NCBI RefSeq assembly: GCF_020740535.1
Contig: NZ_CP082362.1
Location: 2,170,001-2,234,000, forward strand
DNA: 64,000 bases
Source of the DNA: Streptomyces profundus
GTDB lineage: Bacteria; Actinomycetota; Actinomycetes; Streptomycetales; Streptomycetaceae
Direction of reading: 5' to 3'
The notes under the pieces were generated by a model. The model was not told where the DNA came from, did no database searches, and was given only the letters and a program-made list of their open reading frames with translations. Of this stretch, positions 1 through 8,770 are shown in pieces (positions within the stretch are counted from its first letter, which is position 1; every line of letters begins with the position of its first letter). The position numbers and the translations under genes are program-made.

Positions 1-960
1 CGGAGCGCCGGGCGGCGGCGGTGGCCGGGCCACACAGGGCGGGCCCAGGCCACGCGGTACCGGCACGCTGCGCCGGGCGGCGGCACCGCCGGCCTAAGCC
101 AAGCACTGCCCGCGCGAGGCCGCCAGGGGCACCCGCCAAGCGCCCGAGACCGTGACGGAACGCCCCGGGGCCCCGGCCACGCGAGCCGGGGCAGCGAACG
201 CAGGCGAGCCGTCGGCCCGGCGCCGAACGGGACCTGGCTCCGGCGCGGGGCGCCGGGCGGCGGCGCCGCTGGCCTAGACCAAGCGCTGCCCGCGCGAGGC
301 CGGCAGGGGCACCCGCCAAGCGCCCGAGGCCGTGGCGGAACGCCGCAGGGCCCCGGCCACGCGGGGCGGGGCGGAGCGGGGTGCGCTGCCCGCGAAGCGC
401 TGCCCGCGCGGGGCGGGGCAGCGCGGGGCGGGGCGGAGCGCTTGCCGCGCGGACCCCGGCGGAGCGGGGCGGCGAACGCAGGCGCGGCCTCGGCCCGACG
501 CCGAACAGGACCCGACCCCGGCGCGGAGCGCCGGGCCACACAGGGCGGGCCCAAGTCACGCGGTACCGGCACGCTGCGCCAGGCGGCGGCACCGCCGGCC
601 TAGACCAAGCGCTGCCCGCGCGGGCCGGCAGGGGCACCCGCCAAGCGCCCGAGGCCGTGGCGGAACGCCCCGGGGCCCCGGCCACGCGGGCCGGGGGCGG
701 GGCGGCGAGCCCCGACGCGGGGCGCCGGGCGGCGGCGGTGGCCGGGTCACACAGGCCGGCGCCACCGCAGGCTCGCCCGAAGCCCCCGCCGCGCGGGGCG
801 GGGCGGGGCCGCGAACGCAGGCGAGCCGTCGGCCCGGCGCCGGACAGGACCTGGCTCCGGCGCGGGGCGGCGAACGCAGGTGCGGCCTCGGCCCGGCGCC
901 GAACAGGACCGCTCCGGCGCGGAGCGGCGCCGTGCTGAGGGGGTGTGGCCTTGGCCGTCG
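1..960. repeat. GC-rich mosaic of degenerate interspersed repeats
   Basis: No gene is convincing here. Two long modules recur. Module A (about 30-184) returns at 536-690 with an offset of exactly 506 bases and in part at 251-364 with an offset of 180. It includes the words CGCGGTACCGGCACGCTGCG and CAGGGGCACCCGCCAAGCGC. Module B, built on GCGAACGCAGG followed by CCTCGGCCCGGCGCCGAACAGG-like sequence, occurs near 193-250, 472-529, 811-868 and again directly after at 869-922. The first 40 bases also recur near 722-761. GC content is visibly higher than in flanking genes. Open frames exist on both strands, but they are Arg/Pro/Gly/Ala-only products of the composition. The array probably continues left of the window. 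Confidence 0.75.
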
Positions 961-968
961 CGCTGGGG

Positions 969-1910
969 CTACCCCCGGCGCGGGGCGCCGATCAGCTCCT
1001 CGGACACCCGCCAGACGCGCCGGGCCTCCTCCGTGGAGCGGAGCCGGCTGTACGGCTTCTGTTCTCCCGGCGGGCCGCCCATGTGCCCGGGCCCGCGGGG
1101 CCCGTAGAAGCCGCCGCGTTCGGCGTCGGGCGAGGTGGCGGCGTGGAGAGCGGGCAGCTGCGCGGTCCCCACGGTCCCGACGAGGACGCCCCGGGCCGAG
1201 AGGGCGCGGATCACCCGCACGCCCAGGGTGTCCCGGTCGCGGCTGATCTCCGAACGGGCGGCGAGCAGGCTCGTCGGAGCGATCCCCGGATGGGACAGGT
1301 TGCTGGTGATGCCCCAGCCGCCCGCCTCGCTGCGTCGATCCAGCTCAAGGCCGAAGAGCCCGAGCGCGATCTTCGACTGGCTGTAGGCGCGCATGCCCTG
1401 GTAGGAACGCTCCCAGTTCAGATCGTCCCAGTTGATGGCGTTGCGGTTGGCCGCGACGCTGATCTGCGAGGTCACCCGTGCGTGGCCGGCGCGCAGGAGG
1501 GGCAACAGGTGGGCGACGAGGGCGAAGTGGCCGAGATGGTTGGTGCCGAACTGTAGCTCGAACCCGTCCTCGGTCGTCTGGCGCTCGGGCGGTGTCATGA
1601 CGCCGGCGTTGTTGACGAGGATATGGATGGGCCGGTCCTCCTCCAGCAGCGTCCGGCCCAGCGCCGCCACGGAGGCGAGCGAGGAGAGATCGAGCGCGCG
1701 CAGCGACACGTCCGCCGCCGGCGTGCGCCGCCGGATCTCGGCGAGAGCCGCCTCCCCCTTGCCCGCGTTGCGGACCGGCATGAGCACCTCGGCCCCCGCG
1801 GCGGCGAGCCGTGCCGCGATGCCGAGCCCGATGCCGTCGCTGGCCCCCGTGACGACGGCGCGCTTTCCGGAGAGGTCGGGCACGGTGATGTCGATGGTTC
1901 CACGTGACAT
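969..1910 (-). CDS. SDR family NAD(P)-dependent oxidoreductase
   Basis: A classical/atypical short-chain dehydrogenase of about 313 residues. It has the Rossmann glycine motif TGASDGIG near residue 20, the NNAG motif near residue 95 and the catalytic YSQSK (YxxxK), so it should be an active NAD(P)(H)-dependent cytosolic oxidoreductase. The NWDDLNWE segment is typical of the retinol dehydrogenase/WW-oxidoreductase-like branch, common in actinobacteria. The substrate cannot be told. ATG at 1910 is chosen because AGGGAG lies 8 bases upstream; an in-frame ATG at 1943 has no such site. It is divergent from the XRE regulator at 2127, an arrangement that often means the regulator controls the oxidoreductase. 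Its 3' end abuts the repeat array. Confidence 0.88.
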   Translation of the reverse strand: MSRGTIDITVPDLSGKRAVVTGASDGIGLGIAARLAAAGAEVLMPVRNAGKGEAALAEIRRRTPAADVSLRALDLSSLASVAALGRTLLEEDRPIHILVNNAGVMTPPERQTTEDGFELQFGTNHLGHFALVAHLLPLLRAGHARVTSQISVAANRNAINWDDLNWERSYQGMRAYSQSKIALGLFGLELDRRSEAGGWGITSNLSHPGIAPTSLLAARSEISRDRDTLGVRVIRALSARGVLVGTVGTAQLPALHAATSPDAERGGFYGPRGPGHMGGPPGEQKPYSRLRSTEEARRVWRVSEELIGAPRRG

Positions 1911-2126
1911 GGATGCACTCCCTGAGAACGTCGTTGACTCCACGGTGGCGGGGATCGCCGGTGTTGTTCAGGGACTCTCGATCCGCTGATGGGCGAGCCG
2001 AGGCCACGTCGGACCGGGGCGGGATCCGGTGCACGGCCCAGGCAGTGTCAGCCGTCGTCGCCGGAAGGGGGGATCGGCGATCCGTGGTTGCCCCGGTGCG
2101 CGGGCGGTACAAAGGAGGGACCCCGA

Positions 2127-2981
2127 GTGAGGAGACCCGTGGAGATCGACCGGACCGGCCTGGCCGCGTTCCTCAGGCGCCGCCGAGAACTGCTCCAGCC
2201 GGAGGACGTCGGCCTCCCGCGCGGCCGGCGCCGCAGGACCAGCGGGTTGCGCCGCGAGGAGATCGCCGCGCTCTGCCATATGTCGACCGACTACTACGCG
2301 CGGCTCGAACGGGAACGCGGCCCCCAGCCGTCCGAGCAGATGATCGCCTCGATCGCCCAGGGCCTACGCCTCTCCCTCGACGAGCGGGACCACCTCTTCC
2401 GGCTCGCCGGCCAGGCCCCGCCCGTCCGGGGGACGGTCAGCGAGCACATCACCCCGGGGCTGCTCCGCATCCTCGACCGCCTGGACGACACCCCCGCCGA
2501 GATCGTCACCGAACTGGGCGAGACGCTGCGCCAGAGCCCGCTCGGCGTCGCACTCACCGGCGACACGACCCGGTACACCGGGCCGGCGCGCAGCGTCGGC
2601 TACCGCTGGTACACCGACCCGGCGACCCGCGCGCTCTACGCGCCGGCGGATCACCCGTTGCTCTCGCGGGTGTTCGCCTCCGGCCTGCGGGAGATCGCCA
2701 CGCTGCGGGGGCCGGACTCGCGGGCGGCCCGCTATGTCGACCTGCTGCTGGAGAGGAGCGACGAGTTCCGGAGGCGCTGGGAGGAGCACGAGATCGGGGT
2801 CCGTCCGCACCACACCAAACGCTTCATCCACCCCGAGGTCGGCGAGCTGGAGCTGAACTGCCAGTCGCTGCTGGACCCGGACCAGTCGCACCGCCTCCTC
2901 GTCTACACGGCCGCCCCGGACACCGAGAGCCACGAGCGGCTGCGACTTCTCTCCGTCATCGGCCCGCGGACCCCGCACTGA
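2127..2981 (+). CDS. Helix-turn-helix XRE family regulator with MmyB-like ligand domain
   Basis: A transcriptional regulator of about 284 residues. The N-terminal 70 residues form an XRE-type HTH: RRRELLQPEDVG, then RTSGLRREEIAALCHMSTDYYARLERER, the classic RxxGLRREEVA...YxRLERGR signature of Streptomyces MmyB-like regulators. Residues from about 100 on match the MmyB-like ligand-binding domain, with a conserved YRWYTDPATR segment and a C-terminal HPEVGELEL stretch. GTG at 2127 is preceded by a near-ideal site AAAGGAGGGA (2111-2120); a longer frame starting at 1989 lacks one. It is divergent from the SDR gene, which it probably controls. Its stop is 11 bases from the convergent solute-binding protein gene. 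Confidence 0.88.
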   Translation: MRRPVEIDRTGLAAFLRRRRELLQPEDVGLPRGRRRRTSGLRREEIAALCHMSTDYYARLERERGPQPSEQMIASIAQGLRLSLDERDHLFRLAGQAPPVRGTVSEHITPGLLRILDRLDDTPAEIVTELGETLRQSPLGVALTGDTTRYTGPARSVGYRWYTDPATRALYAPADHPLLSRVFASGLREIATLRGPDSRAARYVDLLLERSDEFRRRWEEHEIGVRPHHTKRFIHPEVGELELNCQSLLDPDQSHRLLVYTAAPDTESHERLRLLSVIGPRTPH

Positions 2982-2992
2982 CCTTTCCGCTC

Positions 2993-5371
2993 TCAGGCGC
3001 GGAAGCCGATGTCCTGGAAGCGTGGGGTGGCGAGACCGAACGCGCCCACCCCGGCCAGGTCGCCGTTGACGGCGACCAGTTGGGGCCGCTGGTACAGCGG
3101 CAACGAGCCGGCCGCCGCCCAGATCCGGGCGTCCGCCTGATCCAGCAGCCGGTGGTACTCGCTCTCGTCCAACTCGCCCTTCGCCCGGTCCAACAGCTGG
3201 TCGATGTGGTCGGTGCCCATCCGGGCGTAGTTCTGCTCGATCAGCAGCTGTCCGCCGGGGAGGGACTGCGGCTTGCTGAACACCGGTGTCGCGTCGGTCG
3301 CGGGGAACGCGGACGCCGGCCAGGAGTAGAGCGCCAGATCGAAGGCGCCGGGGACGACGTATCCGTCGAAGAACTCCGCCGCTGGCGCCTCGATGAACTC
3401 CGTGCCGATCCCGACGGCCGACAGCATCGCCGCGATCCGCCGGGCCACCTGCCGCAGCGGCTCGGCGTCGGTGCCGTCCGGCACCACGAACCGGAGGCTG
3501 AGCGCCTCCCCGTCCTTCCCCCGCACCGGCGCCTCCGCCGCCACCGCCATCCGCGCGGCCTCCCGCGACGCCTCCTCGGCGGCGTCCTGGGCGGACGACC
3601 CGGAGACGGCGGTGGCCGCGCCAACCGTGCCGGCCATGGCCACGCCGCCACCGGCGGCAAGGGCCGCGCCCCGGGCGGACGGCCCCGACGGAGACGTGGC
3701 CGCGCCGGCCGCGCCGGAGGCCGTCGCGGCCGAACCGCCGGAGGCGACCGCGTCGGGGGCGGGCGAGGTGAGGAAGGAGGCCGCCTGGTGGAGGAGGGCG
3801 GCGCGTTGGTGGGCGGCGGGGAGGCGGGGGCTGAGAGGTTGGGCCGCCGTGGTGGGGGACGCGGCCGACTTGCCGTCGGTGGTCGGGTCCTCGGGGCCGG
3901 GGGCCTGGTGGCGCCAGCCGGCCTCGTCGAGCAGGTCGGCCGGCTGGCGGGCGCCCGCGCCGCCGATCGCCTCGCTGTTGTCCTGGTACTCGTGTTGGCC
4001 CAGCACTCGCACATGGCTGCCGAGTGGCCGTACCGGCAGGCTCGCCGGACCATGCACGTCCTTGGCCAGTTTCTCGCGGTCGAGTGCGCGGGCGACGGCC
4101 CAGCGGACCTGCTCGTCCGCCAGCAGTTCCGAGCTGCCGTTCAGGGTGAGTTGGGTGTAGCTGGGGTGGTAGGCGCGATGCGTGGTGAAGCCGCTCAGCT
4201 GTTCCCTGAGTGCCTCCTCGCGGGTCGCGAAGGTGCGTTCCCTCGTCTGCTCGGCACGAGCCACGGCCGCCGCGTAGCGTTGGTCGGCCGCCTCGCTGTC
4301 GGGGGTGCCGCTGAGTCGGGCGGTGGCCATCTCGTGGAGCGCGTCCAGCGCCGTCGAGGGGCCCTGGGCGGCGGCCAGGTCGTTCTCCCCCAGGCCCTCG
4401 CCCTTGCCGTCGTCGCCCTTGCCGTCGTCGCCCTGGTCGGTGCGGGCCGCGTCGATGCGGTCGGCGTCGGCGGGGGTGACCTCGGCGATGTCCACCGTTC
4501 CGTCCAGCAGCGCGGCCCCGCGCTGCGCGCGAGGGACGGTGGTGAGGACGAGTTCGTCCAGCAGGGCGGGGTCTCCCCACCAGGCGTCGTCGCGGGCCAG
4601 GGTGACGGTGCCGGCGTCCTGGTCCATCGACTCGATCAGGAACGGGCCGGCGGAGGTGGGGAGTTCGGTGCGCAGGCCCTCGTTGAAGCGTTCGGGGTCG
4701 CCGGTCACCTCGGCGGGGTAGAGCGGGCTGAAGAGGGAGCGCCACTCGGCGTAGGGCTGGGCGAAGGTGACCACCACCTGGTGGGGTTCGGGGCCCTGGG
4801 CGATCTTCTCGACGCGGTCGTAGCCCTGGGCGCGGGCGGACCAGTAGGCGTGGTCGTCGCCTTTGAGTGCCTCCCACTGGGCGATGAAGTCGTCCACCGT
4901 GAGGGGTTCGCCGCTGTTCCAGGTGGCATCGGGGTGCAGTGTGTAGACCACCTGCTGCTTGGGTTCCCTGGTGGTGATCTCCGCGGAGCGCAGATAGTCG
5001 GGGTTGCGCTGGGGCTGGCCCTGGGCGTCGATGGTGAAGAGGGTCGGCAGGGTGGCGGCGGCGATCTGTTCGGTGATCTCGTCGGCCTCGTACTGGAAGG
5101 CGTTGAGGGTGGTGGGGAGCCGGTCGATGGCCCAGCCGGCGGTGCCGCCCTGGCGGAGCGCGCCGCGTTGGGCGGTGGCCACCGACTGGGCGGCGTCGTC
5201 GGCGAGCGCGTCGGGGGTGGAGCCGCCGCCGCAGCCGGCCAGCGCGGGGACGAGGAGCGCGCCGGTGGTGAGCGCCGCGATCCATGGTGCGGCGCGTGGG
5301 CGCGGGGCGCGCCCCGTCGGGTGGTCGCCCCATCCGGTCCCGTGCTCGGTTCCCGCGCAGACGCCTGCCAT
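2993..5371 (-). CDS. ABC transporter family 5 solute-binding lipoprotein with large Ala/Ser/Gly-rich insertion
   Basis: A predicted lipoprotein of 792 residues. The hydrophobic signal (about residues 29-46) ends in the lipobox LAGC with Cys near 47. The body resembles family 5 (oligopeptide/nickel-type) binding proteins of the LpqW-like actinobacterial group, with YTLHPDATWNSGEPLTVDDF and a late FDLALYSWPASAFP block. Family members are usually 500-600 residues. The excess here comes mainly from a low-complexity stretch at about residues 485-615 (nt 3520-3915), rich in Ala, Ser, Gly and Thr, between LLDEAGW and LSLRFVVPDGT. A smaller duplicated GDDGK also occurs near residue 330. ATG 5371 has GGAGGG 7 bases upstream. 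No permease or ATPase gene is adjacent, so it is an orphan binding protein or has a non-transport role. Confidence 0.85.
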   Translation of the reverse strand: MAGVCAGTEHGTGWGDHPTGRAPRPRAAPWIAALTTGALLVPALAGCGGGSTPDALADDAAQSVATAQRGALRQGGTAGWAIDRLPTTLNAFQYEADEITEQIAAATLPTLFTIDAQGQPQRNPDYLRSAEITTREPKQQVVYTLHPDATWNSGEPLTVDDFIAQWEALKGDDHAYWSARAQGYDRVEKIAQGPEPHQVVVTFAQPYAEWRSLFSPLYPAEVTGDPERFNEGLRTELPTSAGPFLIESMDQDAGTVTLARDDAWWGDPALLDELVLTTVPRAQRGAALLDGTVDIAEVTPADADRIDAARTDQGDDGKGDDGKGEGLGENDLAAAQGPSTALDALHEMATARLSGTPDSEAADQRYAAAVARAEQTRERTFATREEALREQLSGFTTHRAYHPSYTQLTLNGSSELLADEQVRWAVARALDREKLAKDVHGPASLPVRPLGSHVRVLGQHEYQDNSEAIGGAGARQPADLLDEAGWRHQAPGPEDPTTDGKSAASPTTAAQPLSPRLPAAHQRAALLHQAASFLTSPAPDAVASGGSAATASGAAGAATSPSGPSARGAALAAGGGVAMAGTVGAATAVSGSSAQDAAEEASREAARMAVAAEAPVRGKDGEALSLRFVVPDGTDAEPLRQVARRIAAMLSAVGIGTEFIEAPAAEFFDGYVVPGAFDLALYSWPASAFPATDATPVFSKPQSLPGGQLLIEQNYARMGTDHIDQLLDRAKGELDESEYHRLLDQADARIWAAAGSLPLYQRPQLVAVNGDLAGVGAFGLATPRFQDIGFRA

Positions 5372-5627
5372 CGATTGTCCCTCCGACCCACCGGGCGTGA
5401 TCCGCTTACCCGTTCATCACACGTATCTGCCACTCAAGGCGACCGCACCCGAAGGACCACGACGACACGGCGTCAAACCGCGTCGAACCGTGCCGAGACC
5501 ACCCGCCCGGCCCACCGCTGAGCACGCGGTGACGGGCCGTCCGATCAACGCCTCACGCCCCCTTCCCAATCCGCTGTGGCACGCGTCACACTCGAAACCG
5601 GCGATGCACCACCAACGGAGGTGGCAC

Positions 5628-5924
5628 GTGAGGTTGCCGCATGAGGACATGCGCGCCGCACAGCGCTGTATTGACCAGCTGTCCCACCACATCGGCCGGC
5701 TGGAACGGCGGTTCGGCCGCGGTCTGGAGACGCGCAGGCTGCGCACGGACGCGGATCACCTGCGGGAGGGGCTGGCCCTGCTGGCCATGGCCACCGCCGG
5801 GAAGCCCCCCGTACCACCCGCGCCCGAGCCGATCGAGATCCCCGAGGCGCCGTACGACCGGCGGCTCTGGCACGACGCCGACGACGAAGGGCTTGGCACC
5901 AGGCACGGCCCTGGCCGCCCCTGA
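5628..5924 (+). CDS. Small conserved protein in front of the succinate dehydrogenase genes
   Basis: A protein of 98 residues, charged and mostly helical at first (HEDMRAAQRCIDQLSHHIGRLERRFG), then a helix DHLREGLALLAMA, a proline-rich linker and an acidic tail. No membrane segment or signal peptide is seen. GTG 5628 has GGAGG at 5617-5621, six bases upstream. It lies 66 bases before the cytochrome b-like subunit gene and reads with it, so it is probably the first gene of the operon. In mycobacteria the equivalent place beside the Sdh1 operon is taken by a small conserved protein, and an extra subunit (SdhF) has been described in mycobacterial Sdh1. Whether this gene corresponds to it is inference. 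Confidence 0.75.
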   Translation: MRLPHEDMRAAQRCIDQLSHHIGRLERRFGRGLETRRLRTDADHLREGLALLAMATAGKPPVPPAPEPIEIPEAPYDRRLWHDADDEGLGTRHGPGRP

Positions 5925-5990
5925 CCCGCACGCCGCCGAGGGCACGGCGCCGCACCGTACCCGCCCCGACGAGCTTTACGGAGAGTTCTC

Positions 5991-6794
5991 GTGGCCACCG
6001 AAACCGAACCCAGCGCTCCCCCGAGCCGGGCCGCCATCGGCCGTCGCCATCTGCGCACGGACCGGTGGTGGCTGGCGCCGGCGGCGACCGCGCTCGGACT
6101 GCTGACCTTTGTCGTCTACGCGACCTGGCGCGCCTTCTCGGACGCCGACTACTACGCGGCACCCTATGTCTCCCCCTTCTACTCCCCGTGCCTCGCCGAA
6201 CGCTGCGAGCCGATGCGCGACGGTCCCAACTGGGCGCTGTTCGGGGACTGGTGGCCGCTCTCCCCCGCGCTGATCTTCCTGGCCCTGCCCCTGGGGTTCC
6301 GGATCACCTGCTACTACTACCGCAAGGCGTACTACCGCTCGGTCTGGGCCTCGCCGCCCGCCTGCGGGGTGGCCGAGCCGCACCGCTCCTACTCGGGGGA
6401 GCGCCGGTTCCCGCTGATCGTCAACAACGCGCACCGGTACTTCTTCTACGCCTCGGCCGGGATCGCGCTGCTGCTCACCTATGACACCGTGCTCGGCTTC
6501 CGGGACGCCGACTACGCGTGGGGTCATATGGGCCTCGGCACGGTGTTGTTCCTGGTCAACATCGTGCTGGTGTGGGGCTACACGCTCTCCTGCCACTCCT
6601 GCCGGCACATCATGGGCGGCCGGCTGCGGAGCTTCTCCCGCCATCCGGTGCGCTACCGGCTGTGGGACTGGATCAGCCGGCTGAACGGGCACCACATGCT
6701 GCTGGCCTGGGCCTCGCTGACCAGTCTCGGGCTGACCGACCTCTATGTGTATCTGCTGGCCACGGACGTGTTCACCGATCCGCAGCTGTTCTAG
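5991..6794 (+). CDS. sdhC: Succinate dehydrogenase membrane anchor subunit (Sdh1 type)
   Basis: A polytopic membrane protein of 267 residues with about five hydrophobic segments (near 28-46, 90-107, 150-168, 182-199 and 236-258). It anchors the flavoprotein and iron-sulfur subunits that follow, in the order anchor-flavoprotein-FeS typical of the actinobacterial Sdh1 complex II. The segment FRITCYYYRKAYYRS (103-117) and C201-H202-S-C204-R-H206 at the cytoplasmic end of a helix are the most notable features. The CHxCRH cluster recalls ligands of the membrane-embedded Rieske-type cluster reported for mycobacterial Sdh1. Other possible ligands are C67, C72, C107, H148 and H179. GTG 5991 follows GGAG at a suitable distance. 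Its stop lies 50 bases before sdhA. Confidence 0.88.
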   Translation: MATETEPSAPPSRAAIGRRHLRTDRWWLAPAATALGLLTFVVYATWRAFSDADYYAAPYVSPFYSPCLAERCEPMRDGPNWALFGDWWPLSPALIFLALPLGFRITCYYYRKAYYRSVWASPPACGVAEPHRSYSGERRFPLIVNNAHRYFFYASAGIALLLTYDTVLGFRDADYAWGHMGLGTVLFLVNIVLVWGYTLSCHSCRHIMGGRLRSFSRHPVRYRLWDWISRLNGHHMLLAWASLTSLGLTDLYVYLLATDVFTDPQLF

Positions 6795-6844
6795 CCGACC
6801 GGCTCAGGCGCCGGTCCGGATCCGACGAGGAGAGGGTGACGAGG

Positions 6845-8770
6845 GTGAGCACCGTGGCACGAGAGTCCTGGGACGTGGTGGTGGTCGGCGCCGGGGGCGC
6901 CGGACTGCGGGCGGCGATCGAGGCGCGGGAGCAGGGCCTGCGCACGGCGGTGATCTGCAAGTCGCTGTTCGGCAAGGCGCACACCGTGATGGCCGAGGGC
7001 GGCATCGCGGCCAGCATGGGCAACGTCAACGCCCGCGACAGCTGGGCGACGCACTTCCGCGACACCATGCGGGGCGGCAAGTTCCTCAACCACTGGCGGA
7101 TGGCCGAGCTGCACGCCAGGGAAGCCCCCGACCGCGTCTGGGAGTTGGAGACCTGGGGCGCGCTCTTCGACCGCACGGCGGACGGGCGGATCTCGCAGCG
7201 CAACTTCGGCGGCCACGAGTACCCGAGGCTGGCGCATGTCGGGGACCGCACCGGCCTTGAGCTGATCCGCACGCTCCAACAGCGGGTGGTGGCCCTGCAA
7301 CAGGAGGACTTCCGGGAGACAGGGGACCACGAGGCCCGACTGCGGATCTTCCAGGAGTGCACGGTGACCCGGGTGCTGACCGAGCACGGCGGTCCGGGCG
7401 AGCGGGTCGCCGGGGTCTTCGGCTACCAGCGCGAGTCCGGCACGTTCCTGGTGCTCGACGCCCCGTCGGTGGTGCTGGCCACCGGGGGCATCGGCAAGTC
7501 GTTCAAGGTGACCTCCAACTCCTGGGAGTACACGGGGGACGGGCACGCGCTGGCGCTGCTGGCCGGGGCGCCGCTGGTGAACATGGAGTTCGTCCAGTTC
7601 CACCCGACCGGGATGGTCTGGCCGCCGTCGGTGAAGGGCATCCTGGTCACCGAGTCGGTGCGCGGCGACGGCGGGGTGCTGCGGAACAGCGACGGCCGGC
7701 GCTTCATGTTCGACTACGTCCCCGAGGTGTTCCGCGCCCAGTACGCGCGGGACGAGGCCGAGGCGGACGGCTGGTACGACGATCCGGAGCGCAATCGCCG
7801 CCCGCCCGAGCTGCTCCCGCGCGACGAGGTGGCGCGGGCGATCAACGCCGAGGTGAAGGCGGGCCGGGGCAGCCCGCACGGCGGGGTGTTCCTCGACGTC
7901 TCCTCGCGACTGCCGGCGGCCGAGATCATCCGCCGACTGCCGTCCATGCACCACCAGTTCAAGCAGCTCGCCGACGTGGACATCACCCGGGAGCCGATGG
8001 AGGTCGGCCCCACCTGCCACTACGTGATGGGCGGCGTCGACGTCGACCCGGACACCACGGCCGCCACGGGGGTGCCGGGGCTCTTCGCGGCCGGCGAGGT
8101 GGCCGGCGGCATGCACGGCTCCAACCGGCTGGGCGGCAACTCCCTCTCCGACCTGCTGGTGTTCGGCCGCCGCGCCGGGCTGCACGCGGCGCTGCACGCC
8201 GCTGGCCTCGCCGCCGAGCGCCGGCCGCTGGCGGCGCGGGCCCAGCTGGACGCCGCCGCGGCCGAGGCGCTGCGCCCGTTCGGCGCGACGGACGACACGG
8301 CGGACGGGGCCCACGCGGCGGAGAACCCGTACGCCATCCACCAGGAGTTGCAACAGACCATGAACGACCTGGTCGGCATCATCCGCAGGGAGGCGGAGAT
8401 GACCGACGCGCTGGAGCGCCTCAGCGCCCTCAGCGAACGCGCCGGACGAGTCGTCGTCGAGGGCCACCGGCAGTACAATCCGGGCTGGCATCTGGCCCTC
8501 GACCTGCGGAACATGCTGCTGGTCAGCGAGTGCGTGGCGCTGGCCGCCCGGGAGCGCACCGAGTCCAGGGGCGGGCACACCAGGGACGACCACCCGGCGA
8601 TGGACCCGGACTGGCGCCGCGTCAACCTGCTGTGCCAACTGCCGGCCGCCGGGGCCGGCGTCCGCCTCTCCCGCCGCGCGCTGCCGCCCATCCGAGCCGA
8701 TCTGCTCGCCCTGTTCGAGGAGGACGAGCTGTCCAAGTACCTGACGGACGAGGAGCTGAGGACGCCGTGA
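6845..8770 (+). CDS. sdhA: Succinate dehydrogenase/fumarate reductase flavoprotein subunit
   Basis: The FAD-binding catalytic subunit, 641 residues, oxidising succinate to fumarate (or the reverse) at the membrane. The N-terminal dinucleotide motif is VVVVGAGGAGLRAAIEA. The flavin-attachment region shows KSLFGKAHTVMAEGGIAASMGN. The active-site block is FVQFHPTGMVWP, and the capping and C-terminal regions include TCHYVMGGVDVD and GSNRLGGNSLSDLLVFG. Length fits the Sdh1-type flavoprotein. Two in-frame GTG codons compete, 6836 and 6845; 6845 is preferred because AGAGGG sits eight bases before it. The gene ends in GTGA shared with the sdhB start, so the two are translationally coupled. Confidence 0.95.
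   Translation: MSTVARESWDVVVVGAGGAGLRAAIEAREQGLRTAVICKSLFGKAHTVMAEGGIAASMGNVNARDSWATHFRDTMRGGKFLNHWRMAELHAREAPDRVWELETWGALFDRTADGRISQRNFGGHEYPRLAHVGDRTGLELIRTLQQRVVALQQEDFRETGDHEARLRIFQECTVTRVLTEHGGPGERVAGVFGYQRESGTFLVLDAPSVVLATGGIGKSFKVTSNSWEYTGDGHALALLAGAPLVNMEFVQFHPTGMVWPPSVKGILVTESVRGDGGVLRNSDGRRFMFDYVPEVFRAQYARDEAEADGWYDDPERNRRPPELLPRDEVARAINAEVKAGRGSPHGGVFLDVSSRLPAAEIIRRLPSMHHQFKQLADVDITREPMEVGPTCHYVMGGVDVDPDTTAATGVPGLFAAGEVAGGMHGSNRLGGNSLSDLLVFGRRAGLHAALHAAGLAAERRPLAARAQLDAAAAEALRPFGATDDTADGAHAAENPYAIHQELQQTMNDLVGIIRREAEMTDALERLSALSERAGRVVVEGHRQYNPGWHLALDLRNMLLVSECVALAARERTESRGGHTRDDHPAMDPDWRRVNLLCQLPAAGAGVRLSRRALPPIRADLLALFEEDELSKYLTDEELRTP

Noticed and set aside
332..1246. Open frames in the left repeat region
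   Set aside because: Several frames on both strands are open at once, products lack hydrophobic or structured content, and no ribosome site is present.
1904..5521. Plus-strand open frame of about 1200 codons
   Set aside because: It runs through the XRE regulator in another frame and antisense to the binding protein. Composition is Arg/Pro/Gly-biased and no domain is visible; it is a shadow caused by GC bias.
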